NCBI RefSeq assembly: GCF_000222605.1 | Contig: NZ_AFWF01000062.1 | Span: 1-45,976, forward strand | Direction: 5' to 3' | Source of the DNA: Vibrio ichthyoenteri ATCC 700023 | Lineage (GTDB): Bacteria; Pseudomonadota; Gammaproteobacteria; Enterobacterales; Vibrionaceae | Length of the DNA stretch: 45,976 nt | Notes under the pieces: generated by a model | Database searches by the model: none | Seen by the model: the letters and a program-made list of their open reading frames with translations, nothing else | What the model was told of the DNA's origin: nothing | Shown: in pieces, positions 24,544 through 35,670 of the stretch | Layout of the letters: every line of letters begins with the position of its first letter | How positions within the stretch are numbered: position 1 is the stretch's first letter | Made by a program: the position numbers and the translations under genes

Positions 24544-27120
24544 TTAGTTAGCCACGATGTTCAGTAGTTTACCCGGTACGTAAATCACTTTACGAATGGT
24601 TAAACCATCAAGGAATTTCGTTGCGTTCTCATCATTTAGACCAAGTTCACGTACTTGCTCTTCGGTGGCGTCAGCCGCAACGGTCAGTTTTGCACGCAAT
24701 TTACCGTTGATCATCACAACAACAGTGATTTCGTCTTCAACCAGTGCATTTTCATCGAACGTTGGCCATGTTGCTGAGTCAACATCTGATTCACCTAACG
24801 CAATCCACATTTCGTAGCTGATGTGTGGCGTCATAGGGTAAAGCATACGTACAACCGCTTTTAGCGCTTCATCAAGAATTGCACGATCTTGTACTGACTC
24901 TTGAGGTGCTTTTGCCAGCTTGTTCATCAGTTCCATGATCGCGGCAATCGCGGTGTTGAACGTTTGACGGCGACCGATATCATCCGATACTTTGGCGATG
25001 GTTTTGTGTACATCACGACGTAGCGCTTTTTGATCACCAGATAGAGTTGCAACGTCAACGGCTTCAGCCGCGCCTTTTGCTGTGTGGCTAGCCACAAGCT
25101 TCCAAACACGTTTTAGGAAACGGTTTGCGCCTTCAACGCCAGACTCTTGCCATTCCAGCGTCATGTCAGCTGGCGATGCAAACATCATGAATAGACGCAC
25201 GGTATCTGCACCGTATTTGTCTACCATCTCTTGTGGGTCAATACCGTTGTTTTTTGACTTAGACATTTTGATCATGCCTGAGTGCTCAACGTTACGGCCT
25301 AGGTTATCAACCGCTTTTTCGATACGGCCTTTGCCATCACGTTCAATGGTGACATCTGTTGGTGCGATCCACTCTTTACCGCCTTTTTCGGTGGTGTAGA
25401 AGAAAGCATCAGCCAGAACCATGCCTTGACACAGTAGTTGCTTGAATGGTTCGTCAGAGGTTACGTAACCTGCGTCACGTAGCAACTTGTGGAAGAAACG
25501 TGAGTACAATAGGTGCATACAAGCGTGCTCGATACCACCAATGTACTGATCTACTGGGAGCCAGTAGTTTGCTTTTTCTGGATCTAGGATGTCGTCTGCT
25601 TGTGGAGAACAGTAACGTGCGTAGTACCAAGATGATTCCATAAAGGTATCGAAGGTATCGGTTTCACGCAGTGCTGGCTCGCCATTAAATGTGGTCTTCG
25701 CCCACTCTTTGTCTGCTTTGATAGGGCTAGTTACGCCATCCATCACCACATCTTCAGGTAGGATTACTGGTAGTTGGTCAGCAGGAACCGGGTGAACTTC
25801 ACCGTCTTCTGTTGTTACCATTGGGATTGGCGCTCCCCAGTAACGTTGACGAGATACGCCCCAGTCACGTAGACGGAAGTTAACCGTTTTCGTGCCTTTG
25901 CCTTCTGCTTCTAGTTTCGCTGCGATCGCATCGAATGCCGCTTGGAATTCTAGACCGTCGAATTCGCCTGAATCAAACAGAACACCCTTTTCTGTGTAAG
26001 CTGCTTCAGAAACGTCAACGTCAGTGCCATCAACCGGCTTAATTACTGGAATGATGTCTAGGCCGTATTTAGTTGCAAATTCGTAGTCACGTTGATCGTG
26101 AGCAGGAACCGCCATTACCGCGCCTGTGCCGTAATCCATAAGAACGAAGTTCGCCACGTAAATAGGCACTTCACGACCGTTCAATGGATGAATAGCAGTA
26201 AGGCCAGTCGCCATACCTTTCTTCTCCATTGTCGCCAGTTCCGCCTCGGCTACTTTGGTATTCTTACATTCGTCAACGAACGCTGCAAGCTCAGCGTTGT
26301 TCTCCGCTGCTTTCTCAGCAAGAGGGTGACCAGCAGCAATACCGACGTAAGTCACGCCCATAAGCGTGTCAGGGCGTGTGGTGTACACTTCTAGTGGTGA
26401 TGCTTCACCTTGCACTTCAAATGCAAGCTCAACACCTTCAGAGCGACCAATCCAGTTACGCTGCATGGTTTTCACCATTTCAGGCCAACCGTCTAGGTTG
26501 TCTAGATCGTCAAGTAGCTCTTGTGCGTACTCAGTGATTTTAATGAACCACTGTGGAATTTTCTTTTGTTCAACCGGCGTATCACAACGCCAGCAGCAAC
26601 CGTCTTCAACCTGCTCGTTCGCCAGTACTGTTTGGTCGTTTGGACACCAGTTTACTGAAGAGGTCTTTTTGTAAACCAAGCCTTTTTCGTACAGCTTAGT
26701 AAAGAATTCTTGTTCCCAACGGTAGTACTCAGGCGTACATGTTGCGAATTCACGATTCCAATCGTAACCAAAACCCAGCAGTTTAAGCTGGTTTTTCATG
26801 TATTCGATGTTTTCGTATGTCCATGGTGCAGGTGCAGTGTTGTTTTTTACTGCTGCGTTTTCTGCAGGTAGGCCGAACGCATCCCAACCAATAGGTTGCA
26901 TTACGTTTTTGCCTTGTAGACGTTGGAAACGAGATACAACATCACCGATAGTGTAGTTACGCACGTGACCCATGTGCAGTCGACCACTTGGGTACGGGAA
27001 CATAGACAAACAGTAGAATTTTTCTTTGTTTGGGTCTTCACTTACAACAAAGGTCTTGTTGTTATCCCAGTGCTGTTGAACTTTCTGTTCAATGTCTTGC
27101 GGGTTGTATTGCTCTTGCAT
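24544..27120 (-). CDS. leuS: Leucine--tRNA ligase
   Basis: Charges tRNA-Leu. 858 residues (E. coli 860). The class I HIGH motif appears as HMGH (49-52) in [15 protein letters not shown]. The large CP1 editing domain follows (about 225-420, with [13 protein letters not shown] and [15 protein letters not shown]), then KMSKS in [14 protein letters not shown] (about residue 620) and an anticodon-binding domain. The start is the ATG giving [18 protein letters not shown], the standard N-terminus. It heads the long minus-strand cluster and diverges from the ybeL-like gene. Confidence 0.97.
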   Translation of the reverse strand: MQEQYNPQDIEQKVQQHWDNNKTFVVSEDPNKEKFYCLSMFPYPSGRLHMGHVRNYTIGDVVSRFQRLQGKNVMQPIGWDAFGLPAENAAVKNNTAPAPWTYENIEYMKNQLKLLGFGYDWNREFATCTPEYYRWEQEFFTKLYEKGLVYKKTSSVNWCPNDQTVLANEQVEDGCCWRCDTPVEQKKIPQWFIKITEYAQELLDDLDNLDGWPEMVKTMQRNWIGRSEGVELAFEVQGEASPLEVYTTRPDTLMGVTYVGIAAGHPLAEKAAENNAELAAFVDECKNTKVAEAELATMEKKGMATGLTAIHPLNGREVPIYVANFVLMDYGTGAVMAVPAHDQRDYEFATKYGLDIIPVIKPVDGTDVDVSEAAYTEKGVLFDSGEFDGLEFQAAFDAIAAKLEAEGKGTKTVNFRLRDWGVSRQRYWGAPIPMVTTEDGEVHPVPADQLPVILPEDVVMDGVTSPIKADKEWAKTTFNGEPALRETDTFDTFMESSWYYARYCSPQADDILDPEKANYWLPVDQYIGGIEHACMHLLYSRFFHKLLRDAGYVTSDEPFKQLLCQGMVLADAFFYTTEKGGKEWIAPTDVTIERDGKGRIEKAVDNLGRNVEHSGMIKMSKSKNNGIDPQEMVDKYGADTVRLFMMFASPADMTLEWQESGVEGANRFLKRVWKLVASHTAKGAAEAVDVATLSGDQKALRRDVHKTIAKVSDDIGRRQTFNTAIAAIMELMNKLAKAPQESVQDRAILDEALKAVVRMLYPMTPHISYEMWIALGESDVDSATWPTFDENALVEDEITVVVMINGKLRAKLTVAADATEEQVRELGLNDENATKFLDGLTIRKVIYVPGKLLNIVAN

Positions 27121-27166
27121 CGATGATATCCGGTTATCTTGGAAAGTGTGAGTTCAGTTAGAACAG

Positions 27167-27288
27167 ACAATAATAGATCGTCATAGAATACATAAAGGAG
27201 CAGAGTTCAACAATAGCCAACGCTCTTCTAGCTTGAAGTTGCTGTGTTGGAAACTGCTTTCGCTCTCCAAGTCACAGACTATTATTGT
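27167..27288 (-). repeat. Widely spaced inverted repeat in the leuS upstream region
   Basis: ACAATAATAG (27167-27176) and CTATTATTGT (27279-27288) are perfect 10-base inverted copies with 102 bases between. They lie between leuS and the divergent ybeL-like gene. They could close a structured leader for leuS or be paired binding sites. I cannot place the transcription start. Confidence 0.4.
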
Positions 27289-27367
27289 GATAAGGGGATT
27301 TAATCATTCGATGTCCAATGACATGTTATCAATATTGGACGCGGTATGAACGATGGAGGAAGTGACG

Positions 27368-27838
27368 ATGCCAAAACGTAAGGCGGGTTATGAAGATATG
27401 TTTGATGATGTGGTAGAAGCACTCAAGCATAGTCCAGATGAAGTAAACCACGTGCTCGAAACATCAGGTAAGTATGTTGATGCTGCCAATGATATGACCA
27501 AAGATGAGTTGGCATTGATATCGGCGTATATGAAATCGGATTTAAAAGAGTTTGCCGACAACTACGAACACTCAAAAAGCGGTCCATTTTATCAAATGGT
27601 GACCAATTCTATTTGGCAAGGGTTACTCGAAATTACCGATCGAACCAAAGTAGAGTGGGTTGAATTGTTTGCTGATTTGGAACATCAAGGTTTGTATCAA
27701 GCCGGTGAGGTCATTGGGTTGGGTACGTTAGTGTGCGACAAGTGTGGGCATCAAACGCAATACAATCATCCAACCGAGATTATCTCGTGTATTCAATGTG
27801 GCCATACGGCATTTACCCGCAAGCCTTTAAAACCTTAA
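27368..27838 (+). CDS. YbeL-like zinc-ribbon protein (DUF1451)
   Basis: 156 residues, cytoplasmic, no signal peptide. The C-terminus has two CxxC pairs (CDKCGHQ and CIQCGH) making a zinc ribbon; the rest is acidic and mostly helical. It matches the YbeL/DUF1451 family, whose E. coli member (160 residues) also neighbours leuS. No function is established. I chose ATG 27368 (MPKRKAGYEDMF) because GGAGG lies nine bases upstream; an ATG five codons earlier overlaps that site. A 7-base inverted repeat (GTCCAAT 27313-27319 / ATTGGAC 27334-27340) lies just upstream. Confidence 0.88.
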   Translation: MPKRKAGYEDMFDDVVEALKHSPDEVNHVLETSGKYVDAANDMTKDELALISAYMKSDLKEFADNYEHSKSGPFYQMVTNSIWQGLLEITDRTKVEWVELFADLEHQGLYQAGEVIGLGTLVCDKCGHQTQYNHPTEIISCIQCGHTAFTRKPLKP

Positions 27839-27847
27839 GTTGTAAAT

Positions 27848-27880
27848 AAAAAAGAGGGCTCATTAAGAGCCCTCTTTTTT
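27848..27880. terminator. Bidirectional terminator between the ybeL-like gene and lnt
   Basis: AAAAAAGAGGGCTC, loop ATTAA, GAGCCCTCTTTTTT: a perfect 14-bp stem with A- and T-runs. It overlaps the lnt stop codon. Confidence 0.9.
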
Positions 27881-29393
27881 AATGTTGGCGACGGTGGTAG
27901 AGACCAACCGAAAGACACAGCAGTACCCAAAGGTACAGCGGCCATGAGCCAACGCTATGATAGGGTGTTTGTCCGGTGGTTGATGTCACGCTGGCACGTA
28001 ATACGCCAGTTTCAAACTGCGGAATTTGCGCCGTAATTTGGCCTTTATGATCAGTGACTGCTGTTACGCCATTGTTGGTGGACCGAATCACCGGCTTACC
28101 AAACTCAAGCGCGCGCATGCGGGCGATTTCCATATGTTGCAATGGACCAATGGAGCGACCAAACCACGCATCATTCGACAGCGTAAGAATGAAGTCAGTC
28201 TCATCAGTGATGTTGGCACGCACTTGCTCGCCAAAAATAATCTCATAGCAGAGCGCTGGTGCCAGTTGCTTACCGTTGGCATCGATGTTGGTTTGCACAT
28301 AGTCACCGCGACTAAACGATGACATAGGTAAATTAAAGAATGGTGCTAGCGGGCGCAGCAGCGCTTCAAACGGAACGAACTCACCAAACGGCAGTAGGTG
28401 GTGCTTGTGGTAACGCTTATCTAGATCGTAACTGTAATCGCCGTAATTGGTTTCACCTAACGATAGAATGCTATTGTAAAATTTGCGATCGCTATCTTGA
28501 TTGACCACGCCGGTGATCACCGCACTGTGATTCGCTTTAGCGTTGCTGTCTAAGTTCGATAAGAATGAGCTGATTTCAAATTCGAAGGCAGGAATTGCCG
28601 CTTCCGGCCAAACAATAATGTCGGCATCCCAATTTTGTCGGGTTAGGTCGACATATTTCATGATGGTCGGCCAACGCTGACTTGGTTGCCATTTTAGCGC
28701 TTGCTCGATATTACCTTGGATAAGGGCAAATTTGGTGGTGCTACTAGGGTTGGGTGTTACCCAGTTAATGTTACGTAAACCAAAACCCGTCGCGATGATG
28801 ATGGCTGGTACAAGCAGCATTGACCATTGTTTATGGATCAACGCATAAGTGACAGCACTGCCACTGATGACGATAAGCAGGGTGATCAATTCCACGCCAC
28901 CAAGTGGAGCGAAGCTCGCTAATGGCGAATCAATTTGGCTGTAGCCTAGCCACAACCATGGGAAACCGGTCATCACCCAGCCGCGTAGCCAATCGCAAAC
29001 CAGCCACAAAGCAGGGGCGATCAGTAAGAAGCGGATACGGTCGCTCTTGCTCGCGAAGCGATTGAGTAAACCTGCAAATAGCGCAGGGTAAATCGCAAGG
29101 TAGCTGACCAATAAGATCATCAAAAACAGGCTGGCTATTTTTGGCATTCCACCGAAATTATCGATGCTGACATGCACCCAACTAATACCGGTAGCAAATT
29201 GGCCGAGCCCCCAAGCAAAACCGATGGCAACAGCGTGTTTGGTGCTTTGTCGGTCAAGTAGCCACAGCAGTGCTACGATGCTAAAAATCGCCAAAGGCCA
29301 CAACTGGTATGGCGTGAATGCAAATGTTGTTAAGGCGCCAACAAAAGCGGCCCCTACGGGCCGCTTGAGGCGATGAACTAGAGTACTAATCAT
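27879..29393 (-). CDS. lnt: Apolipoprotein N-acyltransferase Lnt
   Basis: Adds the third acyl chain to lipoproteins in the inner membrane, needed for export of outer-membrane lipoproteins. 504 residues (E. coli 512): an N-terminal block of about six membrane spans (1-205), a periplasmic nitrilase-like domain (about 220-470) and a final span. The catalytic triad is visible: Glu264 in [10 protein letters not shown], Lys330 in [12 protein letters not shown], Cys382 in [10 protein letters not shown]. It is the last gene of miaB-phoH-ybeY-corC-lnt, 30 bases after corC. Confidence 0.96.
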   Translation of the reverse strand: MISTLVHRLKRPVGAAFVGALTTFAFTPYQLWPLAIFSIVALLWLLDRQSTKHAVAIGFAWGLGQFATGISWVHVSIDNFGGMPKIASLFLMILLVSYLAIYPALFAGLLNRFASKSDRIRFLLIAPALWLVCDWLRGWVMTGFPWLWLGYSQIDSPLASFAPLGGVELITLLIVISGSAVTYALIHKQWSMLLVPAIIIATGFGLRNINWVTPNPSSTTKFALIQGNIEQALKWQPSQRWPTIMKYVDLTRQNWDADIIVWPEAAIPAFEFEISSFLSNLDSNAKANHSAVITGVVNQDSDRKFYNSILSLGETNYGDYSYDLDKRYHKHHLLPFGEFVPFEALLRPLAPFFNLPMSSFSRGDYVQTNIDANGKQLAPALCYEIIFGEQVRANITDETDFILTLSNDAWFGRSIGPLQHMEIARMRALEFGKPVIRSTNNGVTAVTDHKGQITAQIPQFETGVLRASVTSTTGQTPYHSVGSWPLYLWVLLCLSVGLYHRRQH

Positions 29394-29423
29394 CGTTATT
29401 ATCTTATTTAGAAGACGTGTAGA

Positions 29424-30323
29424 TTATTCTTCAATAGGTTGCGGTAATGGCTCGTTGTCCGGCACAGTCACTTGCAGTTGAATAACACGGCGGTTATCGG
29501 CTGCAGTCACTTTAAAGCTGTAGTGATCAATTTCTACAACTTCGCCTCGCGTTGGTAAATGACCGAATGTCGTCATTACCAAACCACCCACGGTATCTAC
29601 TTCTTCATCACTGAACGAAGTGCCGAAGGTTTCATTGAACTCTTCAATAGTGGTGAGGGCTTTGACAGCATACGTGTGCTTACTTAGCTGACGGATATCA
29701 AGTTCTTCCTCATCGTCGAATTCGTCTTCGATGTCGCCGACGATTTCTTCAAGGATATCTTCAATAGTCACTAGACCTGAAACACCACCGAATTCATCCA
29801 CAACGATCGCCATGTGGTAGCGTTCTTCACGGAATTCTTTCAGTAGTCGGTCTACACGTTTGCTTTCAGGTACAACAACGGCAGGGCGAATAACTTGTTC
29901 GATATTGAACTCTGCGCTGTCAGAACCTAGGTATTTGAGTAAGTCCTTCGCGAGTAGGATGCCTTCCACATGGTCTTTATCTTCGCTAATAACAGGGTAG
30001 CGAGAGTGTTGTGCATCGGTGATCAACGCAACCAGTGCGTCAAGATCGTCAGTGCGCTCCACTGTGACCATTTGCGAGCGTGGGATCATAATATCACGCA
30101 CTCGCATTTCGGCTATTTCCATTACACCTTCGAGCATGTCGCGGGTGTCGTGGTCAATAAGGTCATTTTCTTCTGAGTCGCGGATAACATCCACAAGCTC
30201 TTGGCGATCTTTAAGATCTCCTTGAAATAGTTGACCTAGGCGTACAAAGAAGGACTTTCTACTCGGACCTTCTGATTTTTCTTTCTTACCTTCTAGAGAT
30301 GAGGGCGAATTATCTTCGTTCAT
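29424..30323 (-). CDS. corC: CorC/HlyC-type protein (CBS-pair and transporter-associated domain)
   Basis: 299 residues. It has an acidic N-terminal region, paired CBS domains (about 70-195; [55 protein letters not shown]) and a C-terminal CorC_HlyC domain ending in [13 protein letters not shown]. coli CorC (YbeX) has been linked to magnesium and cobalt efflux and, more recently, to ribosome homeostasis. Being in one operon with ybeY favours a ribosome-related role, which is inference. Confidence 0.94.
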   Translation of the reverse strand: MNEDNSPSSLEGKKEKSEGPSRKSFFVRLGQLFQGDLKDRQELVDVIRDSEENDLIDHDTRDMLEGVMEIAEMRVRDIMIPRSQMVTVERTDDLDALVALITDAQHSRYPVISEDKDHVEGILLAKDLLKYLGSDSAEFNIEQVIRPAVVVPESKRVDRLLKEFREERYHMAIVVDEFGGVSGLVTIEDILEEIVGDIEDEFDDEEELDIRQLSKHTYAVKALTTIEEFNETFGTSFSDEEVDTVGGLVMTTFGHLPTRGEVVEIDHYSFKVTAADNRRVIQLQVTVPDNEPLPQPIEE

Positions 30324-30424
30324 TGTGTCTCAATTACATAACGCTATCAGATGTGTGATAGCACACGTAGGAAAACTAAACTGGGCGATTAAGCGAGTTT
30401 GGTCTTCATCATTAGAGCAATTAA

Positions 30425-30889
30425 TTACTCTTTTTCTGCAATATACGGGTCTTGATAACCCATAGCTTGCATAATTTCAGTTTCGAGCGATTCCATCTCT
30501 TCAGCTTCATCGTCTTCGATATGATCATAACCTAGCAGATGCAGGCTGCCATGTACAACCATATGAGCCCAATGTACCAAAGCTGGCTTATCTTGCTCAA
30601 TGGCTTCTTGTTCAACCACTTGTCGACAAATGATCAGGTCACCAAGTAGATCCATTTCCATACCTTCTGGCACTTCAAATGGGAAAGAGAGTACGTTGGT
30701 GGGTTTATCTTTGCCGCGATACTCTAAGTTAAGCTGGTGGCTCTCTTGTTCATCAACAATGCGCACTGTCACTTCAGCATCTGGCTGAAATAATGAAATG
30801 GCTTTGCTTAACCAAAGATGAATATCATCAAAGCTTGGTAAACCTTGTTCATCTTCGACTGCTAATTGTAGATCCAGTTCGATCGCCAT
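30425..30889 (-). CDS. ybeY: Endoribonuclease YbeY (16S rRNA maturation)
   Basis: Metal-dependent RNase for 16S rRNA 3'-end maturation and 70S quality control. 154 residues (E. coli 155). The zinc site [11 protein letters not shown] has His113, His117 and His123; the conserved Arg is in [16 protein letters not shown]. Its ATG overlaps the phoH stop by one base (TAATG). A hairpin (GCTATCA / TGATAGC, 30343-30362) lies in the gap before corC. Confidence 0.96.
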   Translation of the reverse strand: MAIELDLQLAVEDEQGLPSFDDIHLWLSKAISLFQPDAEVTVRIVDEQESHQLNLEYRGKDKPTNVLSFPFEVPEGMEMDLLGDLIICRQVVEQEAIEQDKPALVHWAHMVVHGSLHLLGYDHIEDDEAEEMESLETEIMQAMGYQDPYIAEKE

Positions 30890-31986
30890 TACTGCTTATT
30901 CTCCGGTGCGGTTGGTAATAATTCCGCTTTTTGCGCTTCTAGCAATTTGTCTTCGCGTTCTTCGCGACGACGTTGTTCAATTTCTTTACGCGCTTTTTGA
31001 TCTTGGGTTTCCCACTTCTCATACGCGTTAACGATGCGAGCCACTACTGGGTGGCGTACGACGTCATCAGCTTGGAAGAAGTTGAAACTGATTTCTTCTA
31101 CTTCATTAAGCACTTCAATTGCATGGCGTAGGCCAGAGCGAGCACCACGTGGTAAGTCAATTTGAGTTACGTCACCGGTAATCACCGCGCGTGAGTTAAA
31201 ACCAATCCGTGTTAAGAACATTTTCATTTGTTCCACGGTGGTGTTTTGGCTTTCATCAAGAATAATAAACGCATCGTTTAAGGTGCGACCGCGCATGTAA
31301 GCTAGCGGTGCTACTTCAATAACGTTTCTCTCGATAAGTTTTTCGACTTTCTCAAAACCGAGCATCTCAAACAAAGCGTCATAAAGCGGACGCAAGTAGG
31401 GATCGACTTTTTGGCTCAAATCACCCGGTAAGAATCCCAGTTTCTCACCCGCTTCAACGGCTGGACGAGTCAGGAGAATACGACGGACTTCTTGGCGCTC
31501 AAGCGCATCAACGGCCGCGGCAACAGCAAGATAGGTTTTACCGGTTCCTGCTGGGCCAATACCAAAAGTAATGTCATGGGTGACCATGTTGACTAGGTAT
31601 TGCGCTTGATTGGCGGTACGCGGTTTGATCACGCCTTTTTTGGTCTTGATAAAGACTTCTTTGCCATATTCCATATTGGATTCCGCTTCTTGCTCAAGAA
31701 TACCGGTTTCTTTTATCGCAAGATGGATCTCTTCTGGTTCAATATCAGGAATATTGCCACGAACAGGGGCGGTGTTAACGTAAAGGGTTTTAATAATTTC
31801 AAGCGCGGCTGCTGAGGTGTGAGGTTTACCCACGATGGTGAAGAAGTTGCCTCGGTAGCTAATTTCTACGCCTAATCGGCGTTCTAAGTGCTTGATGTTG
31901 TCATCGAATGGTCCGCAAAGGCTAGCTAAACGGTGATTATCGGCAGGTTCTAGATCGATCTCTAGCGTGACAATTTTATTGCTCAA
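30889..31986 (-). CDS. ybeZ: PhoH-like ATPase (YbeZ)
   Basis: 365 residues. A KH-like N-terminal part is followed by a P-loop ATPase with Walker A GPAGTGKT (144-151), Walker [10 protein letters not shown] and the [14 protein letters not shown] sensor region. The C-terminal tail is highly charged. PhoH-type proteins are RNA helicase-like ATPases, and YbeZ interacts with YbeY. It sits between miaB and ybeY and overlaps ybeY by one base. The 67-base gap after miaB holds a perfect hairpin. Confidence 0.94.
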   Translation of the reverse strand: MSNKIVTLEIDLEPADNHRLASLCGPFDDNIKHLERRLGVEISYRGNFFTIVGKPHTSAAALEIIKTLYVNTAPVRGNIPDIEPEEIHLAIKETGILEQEAESNMEYGKEVFIKTKKGVIKPRTANQAQYLVNMVTHDITFGIGPAGTGKTYLAVAAAVDALERQEVRRILLTRPAVEAGEKLGFLPGDLSQKVDPYLRPLYDALFEMLGFEKVEKLIERNVIEVAPLAYMRGRTLNDAFIILDESQNTTVEQMKMFLTRIGFNSRAVITGDVTQIDLPRGARSGLRHAIEVLNEVEEISFNFFQADDVVRHPVVARIVNAYEKWETQDQKARKEIEQRRREEREDKLLEAQKAELLPTAPENKQ

Positions 31987-32012
31987 AGTTACCTCTCATT
32001 GTGCCAATAGGC

Positions 32013-32038
32013 AGAGAGCTGATAGAGATCAGCTCTCT
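32013..32038 (-). other. Perfect 11-bp hairpin between miaB and ybeZ
   Basis: AGAGAGCTGAT, loop AGAG, ATCAGCTCTCT. On the minus strand it is not followed by a U-tract (GCCTATTGG), so simple termination is unlikely. An RNA-processing or stabilising stem within the operon is more plausible. Confidence 0.6.
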
Positions 32039-32053
32039 TTGGCGTGTTCGAAT

Positions 32054-33478
32054 TTATGGCGTAAAGGTAGCAACACCTAATTCATCTTCGCGACGCGTAT
32101 TTGCCATCATTTGCGTTGGCGAAATCATGTTACGAAGATCCATGTCTTTTTCAGTGCGAACTAGCTCACCACGTAGTGAGTTAGTCATTACATCAACGAT
32201 CTTAACATCAACGAATTGGCCGATCAGATCAGCATTGCCTTCGAAGTTCACAACTCGGTTATTTTCAGTACGAGCACGAAGTTCCATTAGGTTTTTCTTC
32301 GATGGGCCTTCAACCAATACACGTTGCTCTGTGCCTAGCATTAGGCGTGAGTAACGCATCGCTTGTGCGTTGATGGTTTGTTGTAGTTCGTAAAGACGCT
32401 CTTTCTTCACTTCTTCCGCAAGATCACACGGGTAATCTGCAGCCGGTGTGCCTGGACGAGGAGAGAAGATAAAGCTGAAGCTCATATCAAAATCGACTTC
32501 TTTGATTAGCTTCATGGTGTCTTGGAAGTCTTTGTCTGACTCACCAGGGAAACCAACGATAAAGTCTGAACTGATTTGGATGTCAGGACGCGCTTTACGT
32601 AGTTTACGAATAATAGATTTGTATTCGATAGCCGTGTGCGGACGTTTCATCATCGTCAATACGCGGTCACTACCGCTTTGCACAGGTAGGTGCAAGAAGC
32701 TCACTAGTTCAGGAGTGTCTTCATATACGGCAATGATGTCATCAGTAAACTCAAGCGGGTGGCTAGTGGTAAAGCGTACGCGATCGATACCATCGATAGA
32801 AGCGACGAGACGCAGCAGTTCAGCAAACGAACAGATTTCGCCGTCGTGCATTGGACCACGGTATGCGTTTACGTTCTGGCCTAGAAGGTTTACTTCACGC
32901 ACGCCTTGCTCTGCAAGTTGCGCGATCTCGTAAAGTACGTCATCCATTGGACGGCTAACTTCTTCACCGCGAGTGTATGGCACTACGCAATAAGTACAGT
33001 ATTTAGAACAGCCTTCCATGATTGAAACGAATGCCGTTGCGCCTTCAGCACGAGGCTCAGGTAGATTGTCGAATTTTTCAATCTCAGGGAATGAAATATC
33101 CATGACAGGCGCTTCGTTAGTTTGCGACTGCTGGATCATTTGTGGCAGGCGGTGCAGAGTTTGCGGGCCAAAAATTACGTCCACGAATGGTGCACGCTGG
33201 CGAATATGATCACCTTCTTGAGTAGCAACACAGCCACCCACACCAATCACAACACCGGCTTTTTTATCTTTTAGTGTTTTCCAACGACCAAGCTGGTGGA
33301 AAACTTTTTCCTGTGCTTTTTCACGGATCGAACAGGTGTTAAGTAGAAGTACATCTGCTTCATCAGGGTCTTCTGTTAGCTCATAGCCATTTGCAGCGTT
33401 AAGCAGGTCGGCCATTTTTGATGAATCGTATTCGTTCATCTGGCAACCCCAAGTTTTAATTAGCAGTTTCTTACTCAT
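32054..33478 (-). CDS. miaB: tRNA-2-methylthio-N6-dimethylallyladenosine synthase MiaB
   Basis: Radical SAM methylthiotransferase that converts i6A37 to ms2i6A37 in tRNAs reading UNN codons. 474 residues (E. coli 474). The auxiliary cluster cysteines are Cys12 ([10 protein letters not shown]), Cys49 (NTCSIREKA) and Cys83 (GGCVAT). The radical SAM motif is CSKYCTYC (Cys157, Cys161, Cys164), and the TRAM domain is at the C-terminus. First gene of the operon, divergent from ubiF. A TATAAT (33550-33555, minus strand) lies about 70 bases upstream. Confidence 0.97.
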   Translation of the reverse strand: MSKKLLIKTWGCQMNEYDSSKMADLLNAANGYELTEDPDEADVLLLNTCSIREKAQEKVFHQLGRWKTLKDKKAGVVIGVGGCVATQEGDHIRQRAPFVDVIFGPQTLHRLPQMIQQSQTNEAPVMDISFPEIEKFDNLPEPRAEGATAFVSIMEGCSKYCTYCVVPYTRGEEVSRPMDDVLYEIAQLAEQGVREVNLLGQNVNAYRGPMHDGEICSFAELLRLVASIDGIDRVRFTTSHPLEFTDDIIAVYEDTPELVSFLHLPVQSGSDRVLTMMKRPHTAIEYKSIIRKLRKARPDIQISSDFIVGFPGESDKDFQDTMKLIKEVDFDMSFSFIFSPRPGTPAADYPCDLAEEVKKERLYELQQTINAQAMRYSRLMLGTEQRVLVEGPSKKNLMELRARTENNRVVNFEGNADLIGQFVDVKIVDVMTNSLRGELVRTEKDMDLRNMISPTQMMANTRREDELGVATFTP

Positions 33479-33746
33479 CTCACTTTCGCTCGTGTTAAAT
33501 CTTAAAAATCGTTGAACTGGCAGCCTCTATTGACTACTGTTCATTCAAATTATAGCCGCCGTCACGGCGGTAAGCGGCGTATTGTACTGCTTTAAAAAGC
33601 ACCTGACTAGTGTTGTCGCCAAATGAGTCAATGCTAGACTTTACAAGGGCTTTGCCCTTGGTCGAGTTAAGGTTTTTAGTTACATTTTCTTAATCAATCC
33701 GTACAATAAAAATTCACTCACAAATCAAGATGATGACGCGCAGAAA

Positions 33747-34898
33747 ATGAACAAGTTTGACATTGCAGTGATTGGTGGCGGCATGGTTGGTGCGGCTGTT
33801 GCGCTGGGTTTTGCTAAGCAAGGCAGGCAGGTTGTATTAATTGAAGGGCAGCAGCCTTATGCCTATGCGGATGAGCAGGCGATGGACATTCGTGTGTCGG
33901 CGATTTCCCATCATTCGGTCGATATTCTGCAAAAATTGGGCGCATGGCAAGCGATTGAAAAAATGCGTGTTTGTCCTTATCGACGCTTAGAAACGTGGGA
34001 ACACCCAGAATGTCGAACTCGCTTTAACAGCGATGATCTTGGTTTAGAGCAGTTGGGTTACATTGTTGAAAATCGCGTGATTCAGCTCGGCTTATGGCAA
34101 CAGTTCGCTCAATATCCGAACCTCACTGTGATTTGCCCTGATTCACTCGCGTCATTGGTTGTTGAGGATGAAGTAAAAATCACCTTAACCTCAGGCAGCA
34201 CACTGAGCGCCGAATGGGTAGTCGGCGCGGACGGTGCGAATTCAAAAGTGCGTGACTTTGCTAGTATTGGTGTAACGGCATGGGATTATCGCCAGCACTG
34301 CATGCTGATCAATGTTGAAACTGAATCTGACCAACAAGAGATTACTTGGCAGCAATTTCATTCCACTGGCCCACGCTCATTTCTGCCCTTGTGCGGCCAG
34401 CAAGCATCGTTGGTTTGGTATGACTCTCCAAAACGAATTAAACAACTTAGTGCGATGAGCAATGAACAGCTTGGTGAAGAGGTGATGACTTACTTTCCGA
34501 CTGAGCTTGGCCAGGTCAAAGTGTTGCAACACGGTTCATTTCCACTGACCCGCCGCCATGCTCAACAGTACGTGAATAATCGTTGTATTTTGGTCGGGGA
34601 TTCGGCCCATACGATTAATCCACTCGCTGGACAAGGGGTTAATCTTGGTTTTAAAGATGTTGCCGCGTTATTAGAGACCGTTGAAGGTGAGTCTATTTCA
34701 GTTGAACGATTAAAGACTTATGAGCGTAAGCGTCGTGGCGATAATTTATTGATGCAGTCGGGAATGGATTTTTTCTATGCTGGGTTTAGTAACGACATTG
34801 CACCATTAAAACTGCTACGTAATGCAGCTTTAAAATTGGCAGATAAGACTGGGCCAATTAAGCAACAGGTGCTCAAGTACGCGCTGGGTTTAAACTAA
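33747..34898 (+). CDS. ubiF: 2-octaprenyl-3-methyl-6-methoxy-1,4-benzoquinol hydroxylase UbiF
   Basis: FAD monooxygenase for the C6 hydroxylation step in ubiquinone synthesis, acting at the inner membrane. 383 residues. N-terminal FAD-binding GGGMVG (about 10-15), DG motif in VVGADGANSKVR, and the GD motif LVGDSAHTINPLAGQGVNLGFKDV. These mark the UbiH/UbiF family. UbiF is preferred over UbiH because of its place opposite miaB, as in E. coli. A hairpin CAAGGGC-ttt-GCCCTTG (33644-33660) lies in the upstream region. Confidence 0.93.
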   Translation: MNKFDIAVIGGGMVGAAVALGFAKQGRQVVLIEGQQPYAYADEQAMDIRVSAISHHSVDILQKLGAWQAIEKMRVCPYRRLETWEHPECRTRFNSDDLGLEQLGYIVENRVIQLGLWQQFAQYPNLTVICPDSLASLVVEDEVKITLTSGSTLSAEWVVGADGANSKVRDFASIGVTAWDYRQHCMLINVETESDQQEITWQQFHSTGPRSFLPLCGQQASLVWYDSPKRIKQLSAMSNEQLGEEVMTYFPTELGQVKVLQHGSFPLTRRHAQQYVNNRCILVGDSAHTINPLAGQGVNLGFKDVAALLETVEGESISVERLKTYERKRRGDNLLMQSGMDFFYAGFSNDIAPLKLLRNAALKLADKTGPIKQQVLKYALGLN

Positions 34899-34930
34899 TA
34901 TCGCTTAGCAATGATTCAAATGCTAGATAC

Positions 34931-34960
34931 AAAAAACGCTGCTCAAGGGCAGCGTTTTTT
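34931..34960. terminator. Bidirectional terminator between ubiF and crr
   Basis: AAAAAACGCTGC, loop TCAAGG, GCAGCGTTTTTT: a perfect 12-bp stem with A/T-runs on both sides. Confidence 0.92.
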
Positions 34961-34979
34961 TCGTTTCGCTAAGTAAAAA

Positions 34980-35489
34980 TTACTTAGTTACACGTAGTAC
35001 TGGAGTTTCACCAACAGTTACAGCACCAGAAAGCTTGTTCAGCTCTTTGATCTCGTCCATGTTAGAGATAACTACTGGAGTCAGAGTTGATTTCGCTTTC
35101 TCTTCTAGAAGAGCTAGATCGAATTCAATTACTGTGTCGCCAGCTTTAACCGTTTGGCCTTCTTCAGCGATACGCTTGAAGCCTTCGCCTTTTAGCTCAA
35201 CTGTGTCGATACCGAAGTGAACGAATAGCTCAACGCCGTCGTCTGATTCGATAGAGAATGCGTGGTTAGTTTCGAAGATTTTACCGATAGTACCGTTTAC
35301 AGGAGCTACCATCTTGTCGCCAGTAGGCTTGATAGCAATACCGTCACCAACGATTTTCTCTGCGAATACTACATCTGGCACATCTTCGATGTTAACGATT
35401 TCGCCTGATAGAGGTGCGATGATTTCGATTGCACCAGCGTCAGCGCTGTCATCAGATACTAGCTTCTTAAGTTTATCAAACAGACCCAT
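34980..35489 (-). CDS. crr: PTS glucose-specific EIIA component (EIIA-Glc)
   Basis: Phosphocarrier and global regulator. It takes phosphate from HPr, passes it to EIIB domains of the glucose and trehalose permeases, and in enterics controls adenylate cyclase and inducer exclusion. 169 residues, the same as E. coli. The phosphorylated histidine is in [15 protein letters not shown] (His91 counting Met); the second active-site His is His76 in TNHAFSI. It lies 205 bases downstream of ptsI rather than directly joined, with strong secondary structure in the gap. The ATG has an AGGAGCATGACACA site. Confidence 0.97.
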   Translation of the reverse strand: MGLFDKLKKLVSDDSADAGAIEIIAPLSGEIVNIEDVPDVVFAEKIVGDGIAIKPTGDKMVAPVNGTIGKIFETNHAFSIESDDGVELFVHFGIDTVELKGEGFKRIAEEGQTVKAGDTVIEFDLALLEEKAKSTLTPVVISNMDEIKELNKLSGAVTVGETPVLRVTK

Positions 35490-35547
35490 TGTGTCATGCT
35501 CCTAACGTTTAGTTTTATTCTTTCGAAATATAGTATACCAATCTAAT

Positions 35548-35579
35548 CGAATAGACGAACATTTTTAGCCGTCTATTCG
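35548..35579 (-). other. Inverted repeat upstream of crr
   Basis: CGAATAGACG (35548-35557) and CGTCTATTCG (35570-35579): a perfect 10-bp stem with a 12-base AT-rich loop, about 60 bases before the crr start. No U-tract follows on the minus strand. It may be an attenuator-like or leader structure. Confidence 0.55.
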
Positions 35580-35591
35580 GTAACCGAGTAA

Positions 35592-35670
35592 GGCATGATG
35601 TAAGCAAACACTTGATGCATTGATCAATTTTAGCTGTGATTTCAGCTAACGAGTGTTGCTACTCCATGCC
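35592..35670 (-). other. Nested palindromes between ptsI and crr
   Basis: Three sets of arms share one centre. Outer: GGCATG (35592-35597) with CATGCC (35665-35670). Middle: AACACT (35607-35612) with AGTGTT (35652-35657). Inner: TTAGCTG (35630-35636) with CAGCTAA (35643-35649), loop TGATTT. Together they can fold into a long interrupted stem just after the ptsI stop. Function unknown: partial terminator, processing site or small RNA are possibilities. Confidence 0.55.

Noticed and set aside
27157-27193. Possible leuS leader peptide (minus strand, 11 codons, from an ATG at 27193)
   Set aside because: Only one leucine codon, no ribosome binding site and no terminator/antiterminator arrangement, so leucine attenuation is not supported.
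32448-32933. Plus-strand open frame of 161 codons opposite miaB
   Set aside because: It is antisense to a clear miaB, has Arg/Ser-rich composition typical of a shadow frame, no ribosome binding site and no recognisable domain.
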